A stretch of DNA of 64,000 nt. Origin: Methylorubrum rhodinum (GTDB lineage: Bacteria > Pseudomonadota > Alphaproteobacteria > Rhizobiales > Beijerinckiaceae). The stretch spans positions 310,001-374,000 of the forward strand of contig NZ_JACHOP010000001.1 in assembly GCF_014199935.1 (NCBI RefSeq), given 5' to 3'. The notes beneath the pieces are model-generated. The model saw only the letters and a program-made list of their open reading frames with translations, did not search any database and was not told where the DNA came from. The translations under genes and the position numbers were made by a program. Positions within the stretch are counted from its first letter, which is position 1; every line of letters begins with the position of its first letter. Shown here piece by piece: positions 32,482 to 39,476 of this stretch.

Positions 32482-32730
32482 CGCGCCGCGTCATGGACGG
32501 TGCGCCGGTTCAGGCTGCCGAGTTCGGGCAGCCACGCCGGCAGCGCCCGGCAGGCGACCGGGTCAGCGCCCCTGCACGAGCGCAGGCGGCCGGCTGTCTC
32601 GCCAGCTCGGCATCGGCGGCCACCGTGGCGTCGAGGGCGCGGCCGGCTAGGACGACGTCACGACCCGGATCGCTTCGGCTCCGCCTCGCGATGACGGCGC
32701 GCGTATCAGGCTGCGTCGAAGCGAAACAAC

Positions 32731-33678
32731 TCACTCGTTCGGCAGGTGGGTCGCCAGCGCTTCGAGCACGGCCATGCGCACCGCCACGCCCATCTCGACC
32801 TGCTCGCGGATGAGCGACTGCGCTCCGTCGGCGATCTCCGAGGAGATCTCGACGCCGCGGTTCATCGGGCCCGGATGCATCACCAGGGCGTCGGGCTTGG
32901 CGAGCGCCAGCTTGTCGCCGTCGAGGCCGTAATAGCGGAAGTACTCCTTCACCGAGGGGACGAAGGAGCCGTTCATGCGCTCGCGCTGGAGGCGCAGCAT
33001 CATGACGATGTCGCAGCCCTTCAGGCCTTTACGCATGTCGGTGAACACCTCGACACCGAAGCGGGCGACGCCCGGCGGCAGGAGCGTCGAGGGGCCGATC
33101 ACCCGCACCCGCGCGCCGAGCGCGTTGAGCAGGATGATGTTGGAGCGCGCGACCCGCGAGTGCAGGACGTCGCCGCAGATCGCGACCGTCAGGCCCTCGA
33201 TGCCGCCCTTGTTGCGGCGGATCGTCAGCGCATCGAGGAGCGCCTGGGTCGGATGCTCGTGGGCGCCGTCGCCCGCGTTGACGACCGCGCAATCGACCTT
33301 GCGGGCGAGCAGATGCACGGCGCCCGCGGAATGGTGGCGCACCACGATGATGTCGGGCCGCATGGCGTTGAGGGTCGCGGCGGTGTCGATCAGGGTCTCG
33401 CCCTTCTTCACCGAGGAGGAGGCGACCGACATGTTCATCACGTCGGCACCCAGCCGCTTGCCGGCGAGTTCGAACGAGGATTGCGTCCGCGTCGAGGGCT
33501 CGAAGAACAGGTTGATCTGGGTGCGACCGCGCAAGGTGGTGCGCTTCTTCTCGACCTGCCGCGACAGCGCCACCGCGTCGTCGGCGCGGGCGAGCAGGGC
33601 CTCGATGTCCGGCCGGCTCAGACCCTCAATGCCGAGCAGGTGACGGTGCGGGAAGGCGGGTGCGATCTCGGCGGTCAT
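32731..33678 (-). CDS. pyrB: Aspartate carbamoyltransferase catalytic subunit
   Basis: The protein has 315 residues and is full length. The carbamoyl-phosphate motif [20 protein letters not shown] lies near 58-77, and [12 protein letters not shown] and [13 protein letters not shown] give the aspartate-side residues. It makes carbamoyl-aspartate, the committed step of pyrimidine synthesis. In many relatives pyrC follows. Here the 249 bases after the stop contain only short GC-rich sequence and no pyrC, so the gene seems to be alone at this locus. Confidence 0.96.
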   Translation of the reverse strand: MTAEIAPAFPHRHLLGIEGLSRPDIEALLARADDAVALSRQVEKKRTTLRGRTQINLFFEPSTRTQSSFELAGKRLGADVMNMSVASSSVKKGETLIDTAATLNAMRPDIIVVRHHSAGAVHLLARKVDCAVVNAGDGAHEHPTQALLDALTIRRNKGGIEGLTVAICGDVLHSRVARSNIILLNALGARVRVIGPSTLLPPGVARFGVEVFTDMRKGLKGCDIVMMLRLQRERMNGSFVPSVKEYFRYYGLDGDKLALAKPDALVMHPGPMNRGVEISSEIADGAQSLIREQVEMGVAVRMAVLEALATHLPNE

Positions 33679-33763
33679 GCTGCGGTTCCGGCGTCGGCCG
33701 TGGCTATAGGTGGGGGCGCACGCCCCGGCAAGGCGAGCCTCGACGGTCCTGCTTCACCGGCAT

Positions 33764-33907
33764 CGTCGTTCCGGGGCCGCGCAGCGGAACCCGGACCCGG
33801 AGGGACGCGCCGGAGGCGTGAAACCTATCCGTGATGCGCGGCTCGCGAGGCGTCGAGGCCAGTCGTGGGTTCCGGGTTCTCGCCTTCGGCGACCCCCGGG
33901 ATGACGA
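33764..33907. repeat. Dispersed palindromic repeat, copy 4 (long form)
   Basis: It begins CGTCGTTCCGGGGCCGCGCA and ends CCCCGGGATGACGA. Compared with the short form it has an extra segment, ACCCGGAGGGACGCGCC followed by GGAGGCGTGAA, just after the first inner arm; copy 5 shares this insert. The centre CCGTGATGCGCGG to GCCAGTCGTGG runs in the same direction as copies 1 and 3. Confidence 0.8.
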
Positions 33908-33988
33908 CCGTCGAGGTGCCGTCAGAGTTGGAGATGTCACAGTCGACCACGTGCGAAATCGTTCCTCCGTCCCAGCCTCGGTGAAGAG

Positions 33989-34026
33989 AATTTTCTGATC
34001 CTCGCGAGGCCGTGAACGAGAAAATT
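33989..34026. promoter_or_regulatory. AT-rich inverted repeat with nested palindrome
   Basis: AATTTTCT (33989-33996) and AGAAAATT (34019-34026) flank CCTCGCGAGG (34000-34009), itself a perfect palindrome. AT-rich arms stand out in this GC-rich genome. It lies 105 bases before the Met-rich protein gene and could be an operator or a structured 5' leader. Confidence 0.5.
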
Positions 34027-34131
34027 TTGAACGATCCGGGAGGCGGGCCGTTGGCAGCCTGTCCGCGCGCACGGCGGCCCGGATGCGCTCACGCTCCCGG
34101 CCGCCCCGCTCGCAGAATCGAAAGGAATGCC

Positions 34132-34422
34132 ATGAACGCTCGACTTCTCCTCACGGCCGGCGCCCTCTCGCTGGGTCTCGGCCTGTCGTCGGGAGCCTTC
34201 GCGCAGGGCATGCAGCCCGGTGCCGGAATGGATCCGGGCATGGGCGGCCAGATGCAGCAGGGCCAGATGGGTGACGACATGGGCCAGGAGCAGCGTCCGA
34301 TGAAGCGCAGCTCCATGAAGATGAAGAAGTCCATGAAGAGCAAGAAGATGATGCGGTCCAAGCGCATGAACTCCGGCTCCGGCATGGAGTCCGGCGGCAT
34401 GGGCGCCCAGGGCGGGATGTAA
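34132..34422 (+). CDS. Exported methionine/lysine-rich protein
   Basis: The protein has 96 residues. An AAAGGA site lies 6 bases upstream of the ATG. The signal peptide (MNARLLLTAGALSLGLGLSSG then AFA) is cut before about residue 25. The mature part of 72 residues has 16 Met and 8 Lys with Gly, Ser and Gln, and no Cys, His or aromatic residue. The middle repeats Met-Lys-Ser-Lys units (RSSMKMKKSMKSKKMM). This composition recalls MrpX, a periplasmic methionine-rich peptide that is oxidised by hypochlorite and repaired by a YedY-type enzyme in Azospira; the neighbours at 34523-36300 are of that type. A metal-binding role through methionines is an alternative. Family membership is not shown by sequence identity. 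Confidence 0.8.
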   Translation: MNARLLLTAGALSLGLGLSSGAFAQGMQPGAGMDPGMGGQMQQGQMGDDMGQEQRPMKRSSMKMKKSMKSKKMMRSKRMNSGSGMESGGMGAQGGM

Positions 34423-34458
34423 CCTTTTCGCCCGACGACCCGTATCGGGATATCGTCA

Positions 34459-34490
34459 GCCCGCCCGTCCGGCTCGACCGGGCGGGCGTT
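34459..34490 (+). terminator. Hairpin after the methionine-rich protein gene
   Basis: GCCCGCCCG and CGGGCGGGC form a 9-bp GC stem with an 11-base loop, followed by only a short T pair. It lies 36 bases after the stop and 32 bases before the cytochrome gene. It may end or attenuate transcription, giving more of the small protein than of the enzymes. Confidence 0.6.
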
Positions 34491-34522
34491 GTCGTGTGGA
34501 ACGGTAAGAGGGAAGCCGCGCC

Positions 34523-35395
34523 TTGGCCGCAGGAACCGCTTTGGGAAGGGGCGACGTCGTCGAGACCGTGCGCCATCGCTGGATGTTCCGCCATCCGCTG
34601 GTGATCCGGCTGGCGCACTGGATCAACGTGGTCTGCCTCGCGGTCCTTCTGATGAGCGGGTTGCAAATCTTCAACGCCCATCCGGCGCTCTACTGGGGCT
34701 CGGCCTCGACCTTCGACAAGCCGTTCGTCGCCATCACCGACGATCAGCGCGACGACGGCACGGCCCGCGGCGTCACCTACGTGGCGGGAAAATCCTTCGA
34801 CACCACCGGCTGGCTCGGCCTGTCGAACTACAATGGCGAGGCGACCGGCCGCGGCTTCCCGTCCTGGGCGACGCTGCCGGCCCATCAGGACCTCGCGACG
34901 GGGCGGCGCTGGCATTTCCTGTTCGCCTGGGCCTTCGTGATCAACGGGCTGATCTACCTGCTCTACGGCATCGGCAGCGGGCAACTCCGCCGCCGCCTGA
35001 TCCCCGAGGGCGACCAGATGCGGGGCCTCGGCGCCTCGATCCGCGAGCATCTGACGCTGCACTTCGCGAAAGGCGACGAGGCCAAGCGCTACAACGTGCT
35101 GCAGAAGCTCACCTATCTCGTCGTGGTGCTGGGGCTTCTGCCCTTGATGGTGCTCACCGGCCTGTCGATGTCGCCCGGTGTCAACGCCGTGGTACCGCTG
35201 CCCGACCTGTTCGGCGGGCGGCAATCGGCCCGCACCCTCCACTTCATCGTCACGAACCTCTTGGTGCTGTTCGTGATCGTCCACGTCCTGCTCGTGCTCG
35301 CCTCCGGCGTCTGGAACAACATGCGCAGCATGCTGACCGGCTGGTACGTCATCGAGCGCCGCAAGCTGCCCGCCGGCTCGGAAGAGATCCGCTGA
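34523..35395 (+). CDS. Di-haem cytochrome b-type membrane subunit
   Basis: The protein has 290 residues from a TTG preceded by a GAGGGAAG ribosome-binding site 7 bases upstream. Four main hydrophobic helices are visible, with His32 (RLAHW), His131 (RRWHFLFAW), His240 (TLHFI) and His254 (VIVHVLL) as likely ligands for two haems. The pattern fits the thiosulfate-reductase/Ni-Fe-hydrogenase cytochrome b group (COG4117). Its stop overlaps the start of the molybdoenzyme gene by one base, so it should pass electrons between the quinone pool and that exported enzyme. It differs from MsrQ, which has six helices. It corresponds in position to the YedZ1-type partner. Confidence 0.87.
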   Translation: MAAGTALGRGDVVETVRHRWMFRHPLVIRLAHWINVVCLAVLLMSGLQIFNAHPALYWGSASTFDKPFVAITDDQRDDGTARGVTYVAGKSFDTTGWLGLSNYNGEATGRGFPSWATLPAHQDLATGRRWHFLFAWAFVINGLIYLLYGIGSGQLRRRLIPEGDQMRGLGASIREHLTLHFAKGDEAKRYNVLQKLTYLVVVLGLLPLMVLTGLSMSPGVNAVVPLPDLFGGRQSARTLHFIVTNLLVLFVIVHVLLVLASGVWNNMRSMLTGWYVIERRKLPAGSEEIR

Positions 35396-36300
35396 TGCGC
35401 CGCCTTTCGATCCCCGCCCCCCACCGCCGCGGCTTCCTCACCGCGGCTGCCGGCCTCATCGGCGTCTCGGCGCTCGGCGGCTGCGACCGCTTCGCCGTGA
35501 CCCCCACCGGCCGCCAGACGCTGAAGCTCGGAGAGGACGCCAACCTCTACGTCCAGCGCCTGCTGCTGACCCCGGCCTCGCTGGCGAAAGAGTTTCCGGA
35601 CTCCGAGATCTCGCCCTGGTTCAAGCCGAACGGAACGATCGACCCGCAGGACCGGGACTACAAGTCGCTGGCCGCGAAGAACTTCGAGGGTTGGAAGCTG
35701 CGGATCGACGGCCTCGTAGAGAACCCTCAGGCCTTCACGCTCGCCGATTTGCGGGCGCTGCCCGTCCGCACCCAGACCACGCGCCACGACTGCGTCGAGG
35801 GCTGGAGCGCCATCGGCAAGTGGACCGGCGTGCCGCTGGCCGAGATCCTGAAGCGCGCCGGGCTGAAGCCCAACGCCCGCTACGTCGTGTTCCACTGTGC
35901 CGACACGATGGAGTTCGCGGAAAGCGACGACACCGAGACCGCCAACCCGGACATGACCGCCCGCGCGGAAGGCGAGGAGAATCAGGCGAGCGATTCCAAG
36001 GCCGCCGGGGCCGAGGCGCCCGATGCCGACGCACCGAAGGGCACGCCGATCCGCTACTACGAGAGCATCGACCTCACCGACGCCTACCACCCGCAGACGA
36101 TCCTGGCCTACGACCTGAACGGCAAGGCGCTGCCGGTCTCGAACGGTGCGCCCCTACGCCTCAGGGTCGAGCGCCAGCTCGGCTACAAGCAGGCCAAGTA
36201 CGTCATGCGCATCGAGGTACGCGACACGCTCAAGGGCGTCGGCGACGGCGAAGGCGGCTATTGGGAGGATCGCGGCTACGAGTGGTACGCGGGCATTTGA
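35395..36300 (+). CDS. Tat-exported sulfite-oxidase-family molybdoenzyme, MsrP/YedY-like
   Basis: The protein has 301 residues. The N-terminus HRRGFLTAAAGLIGVSALGGC has a twin-arginine motif and also a lipobox-like ALGGC. The molybdopterin domain spans about 85-300. Cys133 in RHDCVEGWSAIGKWTG is the expected molybdenum ligand, and LNGKALPVSNGAPLRLRVERQLGYKQAKYVMRIEV is the MsrP-type end. MsrP reduces methionine sulfoxides in periplasmic proteins; sulfite oxidation is another family activity. An acidic, Ala/Asp/Glu-rich insertion of about 43 residues (roughly 183-222) sits near the active-site mouth and is unusual. With the cytochrome gene (1-base overlap) it forms a two-gene redox unit. Confidence 0.87.
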   Translation: MRRLSIPAPHRRGFLTAAAGLIGVSALGGCDRFAVTPTGRQTLKLGEDANLYVQRLLLTPASLAKEFPDSEISPWFKPNGTIDPQDRDYKSLAAKNFEGWKLRIDGLVENPQAFTLADLRALPVRTQTTRHDCVEGWSAIGKWTGVPLAEILKRAGLKPNARYVVFHCADTMEFAESDDTETANPDMTARAEGEENQASDSKAAGAEAPDADAPKGTPIRYYESIDLTDAYHPQTILAYDLNGKALPVSNGAPLRLRVERQLGYKQAKYVMRIEVRDTLKGVGDGEGGYWEDRGYEWYAGI

Positions 36301-36335
36301 GGCGCCGTTCGATTGGTCCTCCCGATCAACGGTGA

Positions 36336-36478
36336 CCGTCCTTCCGGGGCATCGCAGGCGAACCCGGACCCGGAGGGGCGCCCCCGAGGCGTGCAATCCA
36401 CGACTGGCTGCGACGCTCTGTCCGGCCGCGCATCACGGGTGGATTCCGGGTTCCGCTCCGCGGCCCCGGAATGACGGA
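36336..36478. repeat. Dispersed palindromic repeat, copy 5 (long form)
   Basis: It begins CCGTCCTTCCGGGGCATCGC and ends GCGGCCCCGGAATGACGG. It shares the extra ACCCGGAGGGGCGC plus GAGGCGTG segment with copy 4. The centre (CCACGACTGGCTGCG to GCGCATCACGGGTGG) is the reverse of that in copy 4. It lies in the 364-base gap before topA, which holds no gene. Confidence 0.82.
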
Positions 36479-36664
36479 CGGGGACGGAAGTGCCGCCGTC
36501 AGCCAGAGCGAGAAGCCCGGCTTTGCCACGAGTGCCGATTTGACAACGTGGCCCCGCTCACCCACTTCTGCGCGGCGCGAGCCCCGGCCGTCGACGGATG
36601 TCCGGTCGGCGCTTGATCCCCAAAACCGTCCCCGCGGTGAGGCTCTGGCGAGAGGCAGAGGTTC

Positions 36665-39376
36665 ATGAAAGTCGTCGTCGTCGAGTCGCCGGCCAAGGCC
36701 AAGACGATCAACAAGTACCTGGGGAGCGACTACGAGGTTCTGGCCTCCTTCGGTCACATCCGCGACCTGCCGGCCAAGGACGGCTCGGTCGATCCGGAGG
36801 CCGACTTCGCCATGATCTGGGAGTTGGAGGATCGCGGCTCGAAGCGCGTCTCCGAGATCGCCCGGGCGCTCAAGGGCGCCGAGAAGCTGATCCTCGCCAC
36901 CGACCCGGACCGTGAGGGCGAGGCGATCTCCTGGCACGTGATCGAGGCGCTCAACGCCAAGAAGGTGCTCAAGGGCATCCCCGTCGAGCGGGTGACGTTC
37001 AACGCCATCACCAAGGCGTCCGTCGATGCGGCGATGAGGAAGCCCCGCGAGATCGATCAGGCGCTGGTCGATGCCTATCTGGCACGCCGGGCGCTCGATT
37101 ACCTCGTCGGCTTCAATCTCTCGCCCGTGCTGTGGCGCAAGCTGCCCGGCGCGAAGTCGGCCGGCCGGGTGCAGTCGGTGGCCCTGCGCCTCGTGGTCGA
37201 GCGCGAGATGGAGATCGAGCGGTTCCGCCCAAGGGAATACTGGTCGCTGGTGGCCACGCTCGTGACCGACAAGGGCGGCGTGTTCGAGGCCCGCCTCGTG
37301 GGGGCCGACGGCAAGCGCATCCAGCGCCTCGACATCGGCAACGGCGAGGCGGCGGCCGCGTTCAAGCGCGACCTCGAACTCGCGACCTTCCAGGTGGCGA
37401 GCGTGGAGGCCAAGCCCGCCAAACGCCACCCGCAGCCCCCGTTCACCACCTCGACGCTCCAGCAGGAGGCGTCGCGCAAGCTCGGCATGGCGCCGGCCCA
37501 GACCATGCGAGTCGCCCAGAAGCTCTACGAGGGCGTCGATGTCGGCGGCGAGACGGTGGGCATCATCACCTACATGCGGACCGACGGCGTCGACATGGCG
37601 CCGGAGGCGATCGCCGACGCCCGCCGGGTGATCGGGAAGGAGTTCGGCGACACCTACGTGCCGGACGTGCCCCGCAAATACACGGTGAAGGCCAAGAACG
37701 CTCAGGAGGCCCACGAGGCCGTGCGTCCGACCGATATGGGCCGGCTGCCGAAGAACGTCGCCCGCTTCCTCGAGCCGGAGCAGGCCAAGCTCTACGAGCT
37801 GATCTGGACCCGCACCGTGGCGAGCCAGATGGAATCGGCCGAGTTCGAGCGCACCACCGTCGACATCGCCGCCAAGGTCGGGCCGCGCCAGCTGGAACTG
37901 CGCGCCACCGGACAGGTCGTGACCTTCGACGGCTTCCTCGCGCTCTATCAGGAGGGCAAGGACGACGAGGAGGACGAGGACGGCAAGCGCCTGCCCGCGA
38001 TGAAGGCCAACGATCCGCTCAAGCGCGAGCGCATCACCTCGACCCAGCACTTCACCGAGCCGCCGCCGCGCTATTCCGAGGCCAGCCTCGTCAAGCGGAT
38101 GGAGGAACTCGGCATCGGCCGGCCCTCGACCTACGCGGCGGTGCTGCAGACCCTGCGCGACCGCGAATACGTCAAGATCGAGAAGAAGCGCCTCCAGCCG
38201 GAGGACAAGGGAAGGCTCGTCACGGGCTTCCTCGAGAGCTTCTTCAAGCGCTACGTCGAGTACGATTTCACCGCGAGCCTGGAGGAGCAACTCGACCGGG
38301 TCTCGAACGCCGAGATCGACTGGCGGGCGGTCCTGCGGGACTTCTGGCGCGATTTCTCCGCCGCCATCGGCGGCACCAAGGAGCTGCGCGTCGCGGAAGT
38401 CCTGGAGGCGCTCAACGGCCTGCTCGGGCCGCACATCTTCCCCGACAAGGGCGACGGCTCGGACCCGCGCAGCTGCCCGACCTGCGGCTCGGGCCAGCTC
38501 TCGCTCAAGCTCGGCAAGTTCGGTGCCTTCATCGGCTGCTCGAACTATCCCGAGTGCAAGTACACCCGCCAGCTCTCGGCCTCGGCGGTCGAGGGCGAGG
38601 GGGACGGGTCGTCGGCGGACGGCGGCCAGCCGGGCGTGCGGGTGCTGGGCGAGGATCCGGCCACGGGCCTTCCGGTGAGCCTCCGCGACGGCCGGTTCGG
38701 CCCGTTCGTGCAGTTGGGTGAAGCCTCGTCCGAGAAGGGGGCGGAGAAGCCCAAGCGCTCCTCGCTCGCCAAGGGCATGACGCCCTCCTCCGTCACCCTC
38801 GACATGGCGCTCAAGCTGTTGTCGCTGCCGCGCGAGGTGGCCAAGCATCCCGAGACCGGCGAGCCGATCCTGGCCAGCATCGGCCGCTACGGGCCCTACG
38901 TGCAGCACGGGAAGACCTACGCCAACCTGGGCAAGGACGACGACGTGCTGGAGGTCGGCGCCAACCGCGCCATCGACCTCATCGTCGCCAAGGAGCAGGG
39001 CGGCGGGCGCGGCGGCCGGGGGGCGGCCGATCCGGGCCGCGTCGTCGGCAAGGATCCGGGCGGGCTCGACCTCGTGGTCAAGGCCGGCAAGTACGGCCCC
39101 TATGTCAGCGACGGTTCGGTCAACGCCACGCTGCCGAAATCCATGAGTGCCGAGAGCCTGACGCTGGAGCAGGCGATCGATCTCGTGAACGCCAAGCGCG
39201 CCGCGGGCGGCGGCAAGAAACCCGCCCGAAAGACCGCGGCGCGAAGCCGGACGGCGAAGCCGGCGGAGGGCGGCACCGAGGCCAAGGCGAAGAAGCCGGC
39301 GGCCCGGAAGTCGGCGGCGAAACCCGCCGCGAAGTCTGCAGCCAAGCCGGCCGCGCGCAAGAAGCAGGCGGGCTGA
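36665..39376 (+). CDS. topA: DNA topoisomerase I
   Basis: The protein has 903 residues. The Toprim domain opens the sequence (KVVVVESPAKAKTINKYLG, then LATDPDREGEAISWH). The catalytic tyrosine is Tyr303 in IITYMRTDGVDM. One four-cysteine zinc finger lies at about 604-631 (CPTCG to CSNYPEC). Three TopA C-terminal repeats follow, in the phrases DGRFGPFVQLGE, IGRYGPYVQHGKTYANL and AGKYGPYVSDGSVNATLP. The final 60 residues are a Lys/Ala-rich basic tail, common in alphaproteobacteria and likely to bind DNA. It relaxes negative supercoils. A strong bidirectional terminator follows. Confidence 0.97.
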   Translation: MKVVVVESPAKAKTINKYLGSDYEVLASFGHIRDLPAKDGSVDPEADFAMIWELEDRGSKRVSEIARALKGAEKLILATDPDREGEAISWHVIEALNAKKVLKGIPVERVTFNAITKASVDAAMRKPREIDQALVDAYLARRALDYLVGFNLSPVLWRKLPGAKSAGRVQSVALRLVVEREMEIERFRPREYWSLVATLVTDKGGVFEARLVGADGKRIQRLDIGNGEAAAAFKRDLELATFQVASVEAKPAKRHPQPPFTTSTLQQEASRKLGMAPAQTMRVAQKLYEGVDVGGETVGIITYMRTDGVDMAPEAIADARRVIGKEFGDTYVPDVPRKYTVKAKNAQEAHEAVRPTDMGRLPKNVARFLEPEQAKLYELIWTRTVASQMESAEFERTTVDIAAKVGPRQLELRATGQVVTFDGFLALYQEGKDDEEDEDGKRLPAMKANDPLKRERITSTQHFTEPPPRYSEASLVKRMEELGIGRPSTYAAVLQTLRDREYVKIEKKRLQPEDKGRLVTGFLESFFKRYVEYDFTASLEEQLDRVSNAEIDWRAVLRDFWRDFSAAIGGTKELRVAEVLEALNGLLGPHIFPDKGDGSDPRSCPTCGSGQLSLKLGKFGAFIGCSNYPECKYTRQLSASAVEGEGDGSSADGGQPGVRVLGEDPATGLPVSLRDGRFGPFVQLGEASSEKGAEKPKRSSLAKGMTPSSVTLDMALKLLSLPREVAKHPETGEPILASIGRYGPYVQHGKTYANLGKDDDVLEVGANRAIDLIVAKEQGGGRGGRGAADPGRVVGKDPGGLDLVVKAGKYGPYVSDGSVNATLPKSMSAESLTLEQAIDLVNAKRAAGGGKKPARKTAARSRTAKPAEGGTEAKAKKPAARKSAAKPAAKSAAKPAARKKQAG

Positions 39377-39419
39377 CGTCGCGCGATCCCGGCCCTTCCG
39401 TCATTGCCAGAGGCCGATA

Positions 39420-39455
39420 CGAAAAGAGCCGCCCCGGCCGGGGCGGCTCTTTTCG
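39420..39455. terminator. Bidirectional terminator between topA and the PBP1A gene
   Basis: A perfect 16-bp inverted repeat (CGAAAAGAGCCGCCCC and its complement) surrounds GGCC. It has an A-run on the left and a T-run on the right, so it can terminate both convergent genes. Confidence 0.92.
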
Positions 39456-39476
39456 TTCGCGGGCGCTTCGTGCGCC

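Larger units (their letters stand above)
33679..34131. other. Regulatory interval upstream of the methionine-rich protein gene
   Basis: No gene is supported in these 453 bases between divergent genes. They hold repeat copy 4 (33764-33907), then the AT-rich inverted repeat at 33989-34026, then about 105 bases of leader. Promoters for pyrB and for the rightward gene must lie here, but none is clear. Confidence 0.5.

Noticed and set aside
32482..32730. A gene between DUF2188 and pyrB, possibly pyrC remains
   Set aside because: No dihydroorotase motif and no balanced reading frame were found in this short GC-rich gap.
34489..36300. A single fused 603-residue protein covering the cytochrome and the molybdoenzyme
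   Set aside because: The first 300 residues in that frame are Arg/Pro-rich non-protein text. The real cytochrome is in another frame and ends one base into the molybdoenzyme start.
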